Assembly (NCBI RefSeq): GCF_024753135.1 | Contig: NZ_JANUGP010000001.1 | Location: forward strand, 124,001 to 188,000 | DNA from: Streptomyces pyxinicus | GTDB lineage: Bacteria > Actinomycetota > Actinomycetes > Streptomycetales > Streptomycetaceae | Reading direction: 5' to 3' | DNA: 64,000 nucleotides | In this document: in pieces, positions 49,301 to 50,944 of the stretch | How positions within the stretch are numbered: the stretch's first letter is position 1 | How the letters are laid out: every line of letters starts with the position of its first letter | Position numbers and translations under genes: made by a program | Notes under the pieces: generated by a model | The model's input: the letters and a program-made list of their open reading frames with translations, nothing else | Database searches by the model: none | What the model was told of the DNA's origin: nothing

Positions 49301-50533
49301 CGTGCCGGAGTCAGTCGTACCGCCGGACACGGTGGGCGGGTTCCGCAACTTGTCGATGGCGTGCCGCAGTTCGGCACCGCTGTTCAGGGCGGTGCCGTGC
49401 AGGCTGCTCTCGACCTGGCTGCTCAGGCCCGCGCCGACGAAGGTGGACCAGCTGGTCGACCAGTCGCCGTCGAAGGCGCCCTTGATGAGGAACTCGCCGA
49501 GTGCCTCGCCGGAACCGGCGGCGAGGAAGTCGGCCGTGCCCTTGAGCCCGTAGTGCCCGGCCACCGCGCCGGGCCGGTCGGAGTTGAAGCGCAGGATCTG
49601 GTTGTTGCGCCACAGCTCGGAGTTGTTCCGGAAGGAGTGCGGGCCGTCGCGGAAGGTGACCGGCGGGTTGGCGCCGGGGCTGTCGGTCGGGGTGTGGTCG
49701 CGTGGGGAGTGCGAGCCGGGGCCGGGGTCCGGCTTGGGGTTGGGGTGGTAGGTGACGCCGGGGCCGTGCGGGTCGCGCAGGGTGGGGTTGGGCTTGAAGT
49801 CGAGGTCCGGCCCTTTCTTCAAGAAGTTGTTGTCGAAGCTCTTGACGATGTTCTTGGCGAAGTGGTCGAAGACGCTGGTGAAGAAGCCGGCGGCGGCGCC
49901 GAACGCGCCGTCCTTGAGGATCTGGCTCCAGTCGAAGCCGCCGGGGCGGCGGCCGTCGGGCGCGAAGTTCATCATCGCCAGGCGCACGGCGAAGGTGGTG
50001 AACGCCTCGGCGAAGGCCTCGGTGAGCGAGGGTGCCAGGTGCAGCCGCTGGAGGAGGTGGCTGAGGGTGGTGAGGATCACGAACCGGCTGCGCAGCTTGG
50101 CCATCATGATCTGGCTGGCGCTGGCACCGCCGGTGAAGAAGGACATCGCCAGGTAGATGGCGATCTCGATGAGCAGCCGGATGATCTCGGCGATGACCTG
50201 CCACTTGGACTCCATGATGTCCATGGAGGTCTTGCGCCGGCCCTCGGCGATCTTGTCGAGCTGGTCGGCGAAGTCGCGCAGGTAGTTCTTGCCGCCGTCG
50301 TCGATGAGCATGCCCATCGCCTGGGCGTACGACTTGGAGAGGTCGTCCGGCATCGACTCGGCGATGTCGTGGACGGACTTCTGGATCAGCGAGGACATCC
50401 GGTCGAGCTTGCGGCCCAGACCGGAGTAGGGCCGGCGGCTCTCGTAGGCGAGGTCCTCGTCGGCGTCGATGAGCTTCTCCCCGGTGAGGATGAAGATCAT
50501 CGCGTTGACCTCGGGCGATGCCTTGATGCTCAC
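22376..50533 (-). CDS. Giant multidomain type VII secretion effector (9,385 aa, caspase-like and OTU-like domains)
   Basis: One frame runs 28.2 kb without a stop, from a GTG at 50533 (GGAG about 9 bases upstream) to a TGA at 22376. The order of recognisable parts is: an N-terminal helical T7SS-type domain (residues 1-245); a Pro/Thr/Gly linker; a caspase-like domain (H1140/C1187); an OTU-like domain (C1491/H1683); a long beta-rich, cysteine-free span (about 1875-3470); two OTU relics; a zinc peptidase (HEFAH 4346-4350); a duplicated module A (4582-5484) and B (5939-6865) flanking a second HExxH (5783-5787); a helical region; caspase-like domain 2 (H7691/C7737); an OmpA-like segment; caspase-like domain 3 (H8819/C8866); and a C-terminal protease-like relic. 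By eye only five cysteines occur: 1187, 1491, 5014, 7737 and 8866. Actinobacterial giants of this type are sometimes called lonely-Cys proteins. There is no signal peptide; export by the adjacent ESX machinery is inferred from the operon (EspC-like and WXG100 genes). Confidence 0.93.
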   Translation of the reverse strand: MSIKASPEVNAMIFILTGEKLIDADEDLAYESRRPYSGLGRKLDRMSSLIQKSVHDIAESMPDDLSKSYAQAMGMLIDDGGKNYLRDFADQLDKIAEGRRKTSMDIMESKWQVIAEIIRLLIEIAIYLAMSFFTGGASASQIMMAKLRSRFVILTTLSHLLQRLHLAPSLTEAFAEAFTTFAVRLAMMNFAPDGRRPGGFDWSQILKDGAFGAAAGFFTSVFDHFAKNIVKSFDNNFLKKGPDLDFKPNPTLRDPHGPGVTYHPNPKPDPGPGSHSPRDHTPTDSPGANPPVTFRDGPHSFRNNSELWRNNQILRFNSDRPGAVAGHYGLKGTADFLAAGSGEALGEFLIKGAFDGDWSTSWSTFVGAGLSSQVESSLHGTALNSGAELRHAIDKLRNPPTVSGGTTDSGTRGSGGTGHNRSGDGTDHTDGPPRTGPSGASEIPTTTQQADVQGDFTGTEAPPPYSPANPPPYTSPAPPTYTPGPLPVTAAENTLWQQVHQGPADLREQALHQLAALRGTPPPGPAEVGVRDGLHAHLSQVPEVRVVPAGNDPAAQVDADSVRRALDAFGTPVTVQAPLGGTPDAQVHGGGGSADLGGSAVPGPQVGSVGGTTAGVGSATGAGAGSATGVGAGSGTGTAGNPGVGARPGGVANSTGNTGTSPSVDPTPSADLDTAPPTVDTTGSHTDTGGSVTGTHGSVADTGGSHTGTHGSVTDTGGSHTDTSVDQAPDGVDAEVKTAQPAPTIEPDLKTAQPAPTVDADLKTAQPAPTVDPVSGHAPPLTVLVSQTPPPVSGSPEASALLDGAGTDRAVVLGPATTPDGAGRPVRTAVELTRQGPGAPVRVRPLTGPPPLATPDGTDTTGTTGTTDLASPPADTAFPGADVLLPLADALGPAPRPVTESGTTVDSGPVTTSDAEPSPPSPPPSRPKLMSDPMPVAHSTDAEAPVTAKLDTLSRPWTDTATDLRLESGNTTDSETDGTGGHTPGIGGGHGLGDGGPPPPPEPPTADTVTPVSPPPAPPARIVVRPAAGPVVTTLDGHTVPVAQLRRLVSDTAAKPVPGRAVRTLTISQSAAEDATEHGARRRALIDQDTYRGVRTTSADPETSPAPAEEPPERRTVFTGPPAPLPGSGTERGADYFAGHGTARTVTLGTDDAARPTVKVSGVQLGEVLKSWTRDGDRDRPLVLFSCETGRQPEVAGLPVAQHVANRTGRPVYAPTSEVGTARDRDGDVRAVLTEGPDGPGRWRLFTPEPAGAELDALARVAGLHSGPEPADAFARARTLQQIRTLRDALGPDAEQRPENHDLLAGLAYADGLRWLSPDTAARYGDGRMTPDLLHRMTVDRRRAGTGPTPTAEPTAEEYTAFLRAAADLRTTAGPDTTLDTLLPPPPPALPPGTLVSPEDVRGLAYAPAAQITWSLSDTPLPLSELALSPEDTAELARRRPDLAPAPSRPESIAEDLTLLSKDTGTPGRSDLVSVDRTLFRRLDTPGGGNCFFRALLDSARSQAVPPAWAARNVAGLRTLLRDRIAGSELGARAAQMTPDPVFAVVDDLRMTALAGVSDPRQQQAVTRHWNRIAQEVVTDGDPRRWRRILRDSGYPYLATVAPTPAAARDLGTEGLLAAAAEHPDLWASPFADLLSQVAAHTLDLDLRLVQPDPRTPGTTFVNRLHPGGRGGVLHLFYNGVDHYDALVPATAPVTAVPDPVGTTSTTEPAPATSTPDPAVQESAAPDPFGEWLRGMGGIDHVYDPDAETPDRGDPVQLETQLERHRPARLLTGPDARPPGRAPRTVTFEDGSLLPAVLINPESDPDAPRPDGTPATTGGLLTGPGVLTLRSPEQVAREILGQLPKKLRDRFDEAELLRLLTHQPGAFTAPRGARVVGREKSGVGLEMTVEAVPYHRWERFSDVNGATVRVDTMRRGQAGTGGGRSVGFGRRVAAALSMGPPLNWLLKIGVSLGWTRRTDYTLGTQAYHQAEHRGWEGSHLHLDDVHYRVRVERVTEAPGTGGRDGRTGAAATAPRWRRTQVHSARFAMRDGLSWRLPDNLTVPFTGPRRAPQTLTFPDGVEPRVSDITGLHLTDPPEELALAVSGARPGSSAHRTLVSYVRPGRLLALFGRFSGPVSGPELTRGSGRHPLGHLVVERSVPHRATLVTESVKAELRDLTQTTYQNERAHVRETRFGVQVTSGPNYTLTGPDTDVRLQGGPALRTDLGVGRGHYLGTDAARKVTGRIRNQPLALYRVERTLMVRRAGEPSAAARPVRVVSLDWMSTQDARRLAGWDGRTPGQTGPNPDAEPPVPWYLTREDPVHLGGQVRAEGFRADHPADTVPNPPTDAVPNPPIDTVPNPPADQDQQNPPADQNQQDHRNQQDQQTRQPAPAPATPQDPMRVFADTVLDTLHRSYPSLFVPPLMLRHPRLAKFWYGDGRMRTALHNDRQVREALNRPTLAQSLDDLTTTGVPVTLTEDGKVRRGHHTLILRARLTDRRFESTLSERSLRNAVIGTEVSGQGQQASTTLSAGVELGISPRDHDKVPGAGLPAQTGNVSLGARYAVTDQKATRATVAVAHDHLTFQNGADLYSYQVELGASFEGHRRPRGWARLATFGLLGTGLFVSKVAERPLFTRGTETVGRVELAVPAAHGSDRYAPTDPAPTGPAPAPAPAPVRLSATEADQLLDGTRPLPRTDDADRQLVRKLLSAPHVVLSTEGGRQRQQLVQDTADRASGGTWHVSAPGAPARTALRRAMADLGVAGQLGQYLGPFGSRITGLNGAGPLRTHYLKAAVRGELHGLRVRSDPKPSTLEATLGNEHRIAGSASTGARTTLGLQGTDSPLQQAPGHQPVVGSYSTALQYAWGKGRSVSATLTRGRQTTLAFAGRMYLVVADAAETVAVRDRWTAAMGTVGTRTGARISSAAGKISQGLGRGLAPRRAAAALQRLRDAVMFHLPMQDAIEAGLAPDGLDTGTPRNLGRGYRVPAFLRGRRFATHPSGQLDAGHAARQLMGRLEKIGVPSHDREQVLQRLSPDFLRAHLHELTTDGMTLPVRYRTWTSPAHLPVGGSPGQMRFKLTPVTTTVERLRTGYELEDYRTTARDDADGSSQDRGADVTLSAGQRAAESGVLIANPSLQGTAAKQRSSGRTETTGTTSMPNVATTQAHVEVVTTYTLTVTMTDATGKALSPRAVAQVGDLHEMVPAGLLTPDGDGADGALTERDVPEPERAVRMLTAAQARPDGIAAWRTSGSADTGADDSDVLPFDDRIGSGILAVDIRGAANVQDALTLATARADGLGDSDLGKRHTGTSLSERVRMARLTPLTGLGTAPAQAQQEATTQVGLTAGFREALGAHGSALPTQASARLFGQFHTADSRLYAKMHRGGARLLAVENKPRMEAMQRQKTSDALETGITDNVEGAIGTSPLAGNSNAGVTNPGATVPIGGSNDGTTLKATADTTSGTHIKVVTDRTMLFAVPVSWLSVAEVDHRVTDSRPLRALGKARRGPRAVQAETTALVWLREDIARDYGLLDDSTFPEEAGTAWDDVAKAAGDLAKADSSYYDARARARETWLALSDDERTALGDGRPDLPTVLPRALAESPAVRAWQAARDEVRLWQGRTDTAAAEHQRLHLAASRLTAHHQGSAAVPVPDRPLPYTEPGWRSEAPAPYTLTDGTGPGPRTLTSPDGATVREIHDVPHDGASFFHALLAAAQDRGRLPHLLGADLAARFTAAPGDPAVTAEAIDTARNVLAWELGEDGNEDLLDALALDVQDTFTQDELDRAGIVLTPAQQAEFDTFGRLPATYWPTADEREELAVAALSRPFASEPRQAATDGTGTTDGTGTPRTTRDLDGDTTPPERRAGDHGGADLLPALAARVLGTPLTVVTGEGREQLFLPPGADPAAVDPATDPVLFAADGFFHAALPPGTPAPVTAALPASGKPEDSGTTTTPTPARPPAHRSHTIPPWMPPAEADGPRYRLARDGVLTAPDGATYTQGTPTGRGNGFFGALSAALHHAARQPGVDRQEATRLGVRAGLPPAQLMRLNGLPGDPAQHEALFSPPPPRVRPGEPEPSRFARDSQMRRHLAEAPWNSGADRAVAEWAAAATGTTVTLVEENGTAHTYPGPSGAGGTHLRLRRRGGDFVPLLPPAPAPAPAPAPAGDGTPLPPPPAQDTALPVQGRTTAPAPAGPAVPVPPPTGALADLAALLPGMTPAERAAELALLPAADRERLAADPALRAALRAALSDGEFAATAAQLIVQVAPGVDQPVSAGREARARIAAMLHDPSVATRLLERGARVLVVPKNEALTTLSPFRDLAGRRLSPTDRRTWDTVRGLGQLHTGITEENLLGETTDVPGAQGYVDGYSTTTHEFAHAIHLYGLSDAERRTVATAYRTKLHPLTGQDPAYVEWPDGPRRGVDDGRPVDNYASTDEFEYFAQAVNAYLGTNTGHDPYTGQPRNNGADWVRRHEPDLLPILERLFGTSPGQDGLGPANPVEATRAENEVYEGFRALWDQAEGVHLAQPHPPAPTVPVPHDPGARPGTAEEGQAALPPPPGRRSGWAEPPAGLTEMLDRLRAGDPEAEALSRFRFTEDSDSDTGTDGTPDALPPTWSDLLFGPAARYDHAPGTLREVAESLSDLARQDGATASVATSDLAGLHDLARRVLGLGPDSSVTRRDLLLLGSLALSASPAERADEDALADRLVRQDAALTRETAFEPGRGAGRNWTGTGEAPPVDSYVAQDEDGRQVVWPAPWPDAYVVLAQSAGETVDLRLPQGTLRVADPAELARLLARDPARPEGADVVLAFPHDDIASVARHVADLTGSRVWYSELAPHPATDWRTGAGYLTVGSARDGGAGAWTSLRPGQAPALAQDLDTEDRRAEDPQATEGIEARRARPLTTRDYGIVDQRGDGVLFRVPGDPVNEWLAPRALADTEDAPTLSLATQQWTVTPTTGPPPIRISADRTLAVQDALGGQQVYATARAVADATAKLARAGLAVRLRADEELSIVLPVPGGGSRRLFQVTPVFLNRSGESTEEVCVDFADMLADGGRTSHLIFRAPHGGPALTAPVNASDGAEVTGTHHLAEALGRVADGEVPTDATGPAWAASLVRRDDRPSGGDGTGPLPAEAYGSALSLAEDDDPRREALSDAARRIGLNEHAWADVGEGYLVQSVAAPGAHGPSLGTNYAIPGGEPDGTYFGYHFITVVLASEDGTHQVSLENHARVTQRGALHHRTIQANLDAHDVAELRDQADRLRREIARQEENGLDEDLKEVRDHLDLTILFIRVKQTEEVLRAAPAGSPERTEAERALNGVTRVLAQRLERLESVVPGKRLWYMRMFAQRPGESAHDVNADLLDGDLAAEANPLTAVVLRGQQLVPVPVHFEPGTENTPDGSASAIRHLAKGVARTAMWNTANGLPLPEVRVTGRRGGRLGRDLGKIRSQAVAQTFRQELATALADLQADSPGPRLTADRITVEPVSVRDRQASAGQSGADTVDITVDDRRGGPRQISLRGPRGGSPDDGRDPMAEQWPIGRPVTVMRPRFGEQAPPGALPAAEAPAGTATSGQGKGPEPYPRRWYPYIRSAKSRSEPYHYEVADTGHLRLPGGQVIPPTGWTRFGDDFVHPETGALLRGDSGWLGRVANIDTLAPVLTGLDPDAAPYRITVDSSALHLVPVGAGDVAFRIPLREGPAPRRRLDDRPRVVVRSAFDVRRIAFGGETVTDLEVRLALRPGDGHGDPEAVLRRVREGVEEFYNRPGHRLPNGDRVHVSVTLVAPDADPHLTVELVGRDQPMNQRAWWADADPVEFAHELAHQLFLRDETRGADNPARLHAPGSLLGPFREQAPAGLAQSGLRDRHLQVWAAVAGDLPVHVPADGTSWEQAWSDAPEQTRERVWADPVSLPVRSPQTEADGSVPPPLPPGTTPSAGEAASGADPDSADPDPENTDSEDPDSEDSDSEGEETAEPPVWASPGWLVPVFGPQWSRAPRARLQETSQALYRLVQQTAAGRASREGLAELTRRVLHMPRRAPVTAQDVLDLGSLALEASSDDLASAENLAVYFVDRQIEVRRDALADDTLLRTPDGSAAGRDFTDTDEPVPDLDAILTERSGRVTRQPAPWRNPYLFVAEEAEGGGLRIVTPWRAFVVRDAVEMARIISYDSRRPRGADIVLVLPAAYAARVADLVAGTTARPVWYPQGPVEIATHPRTGARHLVLHQPADDPGAAWTTPPPPREGGLTGARDVSSDSSSDSDSGSDGDAEFDRMVEEAEKERRIDALRPRPLITRDYRVVDETGTGVLFTEVGPRTVGDVPAAAGPDAPALVLPRQAEGEVRTADRPPLHISADRTLALLSAGTDTTGRGRQVYATRAAIERSSALLTAAGAGVELVADPSVSVLLTKEDGSTGEPLYRVEPRFLTPSGSSEHAFTRDFARMVAGTGAAPLTHIAFRGPGGSVATAPVNALHGREVTGTHHLAQALTEVADGTRPTTDVTPGWAARQAGSDQRFTGGVLGAPTPGEEYGRALSQVPDNTRRGPLTAAAARAGVNEFAWAQVGEGYLIQSVSTTNDSGAQLFTHNHARPGDPVGPHAPYHFAQVVLASEDGTHQITLENETHSRTEIPADQLDDIVDDNLERYDADELRRLADDAERRLGTALGAGDQDRQRGIARVARALAEVHEAEQVLWYFPEDRPEHPLAQRDLDVARARARDAIRSAAPVPDDKDLWFFRAYSRRPGESAHAVNAALLSEHAPAVANPLTTVALHGHAPLWHQRTIAFGQEQHTPSSDADATLDALAHALARAGLWNRANGLPLPKITVTGHGNRSQASGRKRAEAVRDALGTRLDRLLKEFQSALPGPHVTLSDFPVALDAKRVRRATDPDQGRTVTVGIDDRRHTPAAPPAPDTTGQPPRPEAPAPLRPTSADSSPAGGRRSDSTGPAGSGSRAGSRGPRRTADPSPDRSAPVPAWVRARIRYAEESAAFDRRLADHLAENAAVTREFRKMARAAWERARLQYPNALSAFGSENPSLAGSVGLERPALQQVLRSGNLRELVTFLFQGISSDLVPEMLGGAEEQHPVIAAERPSRRTAEGRAALERRLQEIQQDDSISREEKEAALAEATRPQLVQTDPDDVRPPLSRAERGLGVVDGRLAWMPASSVYDLAMNSGIQGLSEDTGGLVATGTAGSTYRFLLHAARMRDQWGIDLDLGLIRAGMIAISLSAGHHSFHEVMRGAQLALDDMPGHDRSLDYQDNWGRYWNVYPLTEQELRDHVARDGRFPDEHAQALLAEPAPSSAPATDGRRDDPGTHRALPHRPIHTRPAASRPNHPAPHLPNHPGAPGPAPATAPLARPVTDEEAEQHREAILDALDGLGFLDGLDRERAAEGLERLDRLRGADPELRGGFLDLDAVARRVLLSDPAVPLNAAARGALLRLVTDPGTATAGSLDALSAHHLVRRGAFHPDFRLTDAQGRAHGWNWLGRPLPGDFDPHRTGRVSRSPDGTTGHSGPEDAPWRPAPGRPAPYTLLLTADADAVVVRGLGGFSRSVRPEVLRELVALDGELAARPADATVLLHVERNAGGGLDLARSIADRTGREVWATAGRAGIGQLPNTPGASMLLLLDEVRRAPRAQWLLSPPAAPAAPPADPADDQVSAVSIGHGGPRSTGYLSMDPADSSDGNWSRTLAYSRLGAVTAYAYQRNGYGFGRPASNAVPWVQLSLPQPYFASNHGLPGTVMWHTPQGERRDDGPRFARTLARRRSLASLAPEHPVVLLICYAATPHGIGEMHGRHIDGPLPHVPDPLASVAVAQHTANETGRTVFASVLMNAVEHRPTGSGEGPVNLQTDARGRAHDWVMFRPEPAGDALDQRARDAGLHHGPGPVPPETAERTLRLVRALRRIFGPAVDDTPQYPELLRGMGALDLMHQADPRLNRDGARRFTMDLYEQIMVHRSGAALSGPVPSFPPDAHRRLLTEAAQRWAAGHRGPLTDWIGLPHLVRLLDGLAAAPQRASLAREVLGLDAAEPVGEAELSRLLWASYRVAAFTGQADRGVFASVVLHLPAPDATRYDEAVLVARQAAAAGRDLWQVHELTAFHLEWQGALDSERLLTDDDEDAWGRALDGVNRPEGTFDPAVITLLGRTPDGSLVPVGTEPAPWAADPHRPTPFVYVLDGNADGLRMPGPVPPQEFGELVFRDPDLLAEDGYAEVVAVLSQGGPAGGHPVRGSVPGEGARNSARNWWSTGAPTTLHHDPATGTYTVAVLPGPDGRPLTAASWNRAEPSDGDPVGTTPDPGHAPAPTAANSAGPETGTAPGPDTAETETAVTAPGATDPADAAPAPSRGASGARSSVGDPMEGVEPTSLPVPATPVAVRPLAPLPARTLVAYGRDETSPSAQGERTIERLAAQAAATGLRNWRAGAALPRVEVTGYGADARPGAGPSSGLAMRRATTTRARFTRLLTRELEKLQRDLPADAPRLTAKDYSIAARAMTRVPADWVASGGLQHVTRAELGRQATIGLSQKADAQAVQKLDTLRRRDRALRNGPFDADALARRILHLDAGDTVEQETRQELFALVGRATAAGRATTVAALAAFHLSELGVIAPERKHHFTVGGHRAAGLNWTEDDVVELDTTRSHLLPKPPSSMLTPTAPVPWAHGVTPYVVAAEGGPDRVEALLPDETTRELDIDEFVELVAADVAREALPPGTPIVLAVPFAGDGYLDLPRKLADRTGRTVWARSGDITVDAVSGTASTINVGRGQGRRHPLGDWIASEPGLAPDPDDDLPDWHRDVVSRPIVSARTGRQIGRASHHPAEFARDFEDHDRHLDRMATFVHDYPATDQVSQEYELPRPGPEDQAYRLDLHGSPGRLILALRGGGTRRIDEREAGPWLRRRKSLTTLPKDHWVDLVVCWSGAPADSAVPVPSTASDAYPGPFVPDPLRTVSMAQHVANSTRRWVRLAHSSQGTRDAKGRYHRTLFADAQGRHRAWDLARPEPDDAELDVLAEVAGLSPGDGEVSEEMRTGTLRLVRALRATFGPYVDDAPGYAELLRGAAALDHMWRGDPDFDAAGPFTLDLLRRVVAAHPEAAAGVDQEAARRVLAAAGRQWAQDPDSRLQDVVELPAVRLAVEWLRAGGVEDEAAAVLRVGTDEVGEAEMSRMFWARVKAEETLSEPGTDTDAFIERLLHLPPDSDLGDERLDEALDVLTRAFAVGRDASDPDVAAAYRLVEAGAYRNTMTAVTRGTADGAGRDYTDTPSPDVHLTRFRTPSGLTDAPWAGTGGGQAEPVPFLVRVTPDEDDPDLLEVAWEGESYEVSLAEFTELLAADPVLTRLQLSTSVVLAFPGPAADAGGLAARVAQRLGRGVWWTGFPVDVSGTDDSGEAVLTLWATADGNVPGPDPWQQARPVHPASPRDAPRSVPAPPTTYSQQARTR
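22379..23300 (-). other. Giant: C-terminal protease-like relic and tail
   Basis: AGRDYTDTPSPDVHLTRF, DAPWAGTGGG and VVLAFPGPAADAGGLAARVA match the degenerate repeat seen elsewhere (Cys position occupied by Pro). It ends in a Pro/Ser/Thr-rich tail without a known toxin domain. Confidence 0.55.
23440..24110 (-). other. Giant: caspase-like cysteine peptidase domain 3 (H8819, C8866)
   Basis: YRLDLHGSPGRLILAL holds the H-G pair, and 47 residues later WVDLVVCWSG holds the Cys. Tail conserved (AQHVANSTRRWVRLAHSS, helical part to VVAAHPEAAAGV). Confidence 0.65.
25080..25540 (-). other. Giant: third OmpA-like segment
   Basis: TLVAYGRDETSPSAQGERTI, GLRNWRAGAALPRVEVTGYG and a final MRRATTTRARFTRLLTREL follow the OmpA C-domain pattern seen twice in modules A and B; without the preceding parts it is a partial module copy. 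Confidence 0.5.
26790..27490 (-). other. Giant: caspase-like cysteine peptidase domain 2 (H7691, C7737)
   Basis: PYFASNHGLPGTVMW carries the H-G pair, and 46 residues later PVVLLICYAATPHG carries the Cys at the end of a hydrophobic strand. The same tail as domain 1 follows (AQHTANETGRTVFAS; helical part to MVHRS). A separate H-G (VSIGHGG) 69 residues upstream is less likely catalytic given the spacing in the other copies. Confidence 0.68.
28790..29745 (-). other. Giant: helical region of unknown function
   Basis: Residues about 6930-7245: charged long helices (RRLADHLAENAAVTREFRKM), then a compact hydrophobic unit LDLGLIRAGMIAISLSAGHH ending SFHEVMRGA. Not recognised. Confidence 0.35.
29940..32720 (-). 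other. Giant: duplicated module B
   Basis: Residues 5939-6865 repeat module A: AAGRDFTDT, APWRNPYLFVAEEA, IVLVLPAAYAARVADLVAG, ISADRTLAL, VTGTHHLAQAL, VGEGYLIQS, HFAQVVLASEDGTHQITLEN and an OmpA-like end (LWNRANGLPLPKITVTGHGN). An acidic SSSDSDSGSDGD linker is inserted, absent from module A. Confidence 0.6.
33130..33880 (-). other. Giant: zinc metallopeptidase motif 2 (HELAH)
   Basis: DPVEFAHELAHQLFLRDETR at residues 5783-5787 is an HExxH helix with LRDE downstream, a variant in which Asp may be the third ligand. It lies between modules A and B, after a strand-rich stretch. Confidence 0.55.
34080..36790 (-). other. Giant: duplicated module A
   Basis: Residues 4582-5484: a helical start, GAGRNWTG, APWPDAYVVLAQS with a strand-helix protease relic (VVLAFPHDDIASVARHVADL), ISADRTLAV, VTGTHHLAEAL, VGEGYLVQS, HFITVVLASEDGTHQVSLEN and an OmpA-like end (MWNTANGLPLPEVRVTGRRG). 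The fifth cysteine, C5014, lies inside. Nearly the same order recurs in module B. Confidence 0.6.
37160..37800 (-). other. Giant: zinc metallopeptidase domain 1 (HEFAH)
   Basis: STTTHEFAHAIHLYGL supplies the two His and the catalytic Glu (residues 4346-4350). About 60 residues later NYASTDEFEYFAQAVNAYLG supplies a candidate third Glu ligand. This resembles anthrax lethal-factor-like gluzincins found in polymorphic toxins. Confidence 0.65.
38155..38660 (-). other. Giant: OTU relic 2 with Cys replaced by Gly (G3981)
   Basis: GTPTGRGNGFFGALSAALHH has Gly at the nucleophile position, and the final box reads GGDFVPLLPP without His. Structural or pseudo-enzyme copy. Confidence 0.55.
38820..39570 (-). 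other. Giant: OTU relic 1 with Cys replaced by Ser (S3679)
   Basis: VPHDGASFFHALLAAAQDRG aligns with the OTU box GGGNCFFRALLDS but has Ser at the nucleophile. The C-terminal box survives as AADGFFHAALP. Confidence 0.6.
40130..44910 (-). other. Giant: long beta-strand-rich, cysteine-free span
   Basis: Residues about 1875-3468 consist largely of alternating short strands (VSVGLGARYAV-type units, LYSYQVELGASFEGH, VSATLTRGRQTTLAFAG) with Gly/Thr turns, interrupted by a Gln/Pro linker (43440-43585). No family was recognised. A surface-exposed fibre, a translocation segment or a shell are possibilities. Confidence 0.4.
45455..46115 (-). other. Giant: OTU-like cysteine peptidase domain (C1491, H1683)
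   Basis: FRRLDTPGGGNCFFRALLDS matches the OTU nucleophile box (D/G-x-x-C-x-x-R), and FYNGVDHYDALVP matches the C-terminal His-Tyr box. OTU enzymes cleave ubiquitin-type or other isopeptide bonds; bacterial pathogens and symbionts export them into hosts. An intact Cys/His pair suggests activity. Confidence 0.65.
46510..47195 (-). other. Giant: caspase-like cysteine peptidase domain 1 (H1140, C1187)
   Basis: DYFAGHGTARTVTLG gives an H-G pair after hydrophobic residues; 47 residues later RPLVLFSCETG gives a hydrophobic strand ending in S-C-x-x-G. Order, context and spacing match the clan CD dyad (caspases, CHAT and MARTX CPD-type). A conserved tail follows (QHVANRTGRPVYAP, then a helical part ending DLLHRMTVD). 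Confidence 0.7.
48221..48337 (-). repeat. Three 39-bp tandem repeats in the giant gene
   Basis: Three copies encode the 13-residue unit DLKTAQPAPTVDA with small changes. Confidence 0.85.
48357..48497 (-). repeat. Gly-Ser-His-Thr repeat block in the giant gene
   Basis: Alternating units GSHTDTG, GSVTGTH and GSVADTG, visible in the DNA as repeated GAGCCACCGGT and GAGCCATGGGTGCCCG blocks. Confidence 0.8.
49800..50533 (-). other. Giant: N-terminal helical T7SS-type domain
   Basis: Residues 1-245: charged helices, then a hydrophobic stretch (EIIRLLIEIAIYLAMSFFTG) and further amphipathic helices. This pattern is typical of N-termini of ESX-exported polymorphic toxins and CpnT-like proteins, where it acts as the secretion-recognition part. 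I saw no convincing YxxxD/E signal. Confidence 0.6.
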
Positions 50534-50560
50534 CGGGTGGCGCTCCGGAAGCGGGTGCGG

Positions 50561-50941
50561 TCAGTGCCGGCCATGCCCGCCCGTGCCGCCGTGGTCGCCG
50601 TCCAGGCCGTGCGTCTCGATACGGCTGTTGCCCTGCTCGATGTCGTCGATGTTGCGGTCGCGGGTGTCCTTCATCATCTTGACCTGGCTGAGCGTGGCGT
50701 CGGTGATGCCCACCAGGGCGTCACGGATGGACAGCATGGTGTCCTTGGTGGCCTGCCGCTCCTTCTGCTCCTGCGGCTTGGCCTTCTCCGCGAAGTCGCC
50801 GCTCGTGCCGGGCCAGCTCACGGTGGGCGCCAGTTCGTCCAGGAACTCCTCGGTCATGGACCTGGCCAGGCCGCCGATCTCCTCCAGCTGGCCCGAGAGG
50901 GCCTCGATGCGCTGGGGGTCGACGTAGTAGCGCTCACCCAT
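50561..50941 (-). CDS. EspC/WXG100-like secretion partner (126 aa)
   Basis: MGERYYVDPQRIEALSGQLE begins a helical hairpin, with SWPGTSGDFAEKAKP in place of the WXG turn and a His/Gly tail. Proteins of this size act as co-secreted partners of ESX substrates. The ATG is 3 bases past the YbaB-like gene's stop, and the giant gene starts 27 bases after its stop, so the three are likely one transcript and it may be the export partner of the giant. Confidence 0.75.
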   Translation of the reverse strand: MGERYYVDPQRIEALSGQLEEIGGLARSMTEEFLDELAPTVSWPGTSGDFAEKAKPQEQKERQATKDTMLSIRDALVGITDATLSQVKMMKDTRDRNIDDIEQGNSRIETHGLDGDHGGTGGHGRH

Positions 50942-50944
50942 GCG

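Larger units (their letters stand above)
47265..49800 (-). other. Giant: Pro/Thr/Gly-rich linker
   Basis: Residues about 245-1090 are low-complexity (PPPYSPANPPPYTSPAPP; GSATGAGAGSATG; GSHTDTGGS repeats; KTAQPAPT repeats). Probably an extended spacer separating the secretion domain from the enzymatic parts. Confidence 0.8.

Noticed and set aside
22376..50533. Giant gene as an NRPS/PKS megasynthase
   Set aside because: No adenylation, ketosynthase or carrier-protein motifs are present; the domains are peptidase-like and repeat-like.
50350..50533. A YxxxD/E secretion signal in the giant's N-terminus
   Set aside because: Tyrosine-containing segments such as YESRR and YLRDF do not satisfy the motif in the expected position after a helix-turn-helix, so I do not claim it.
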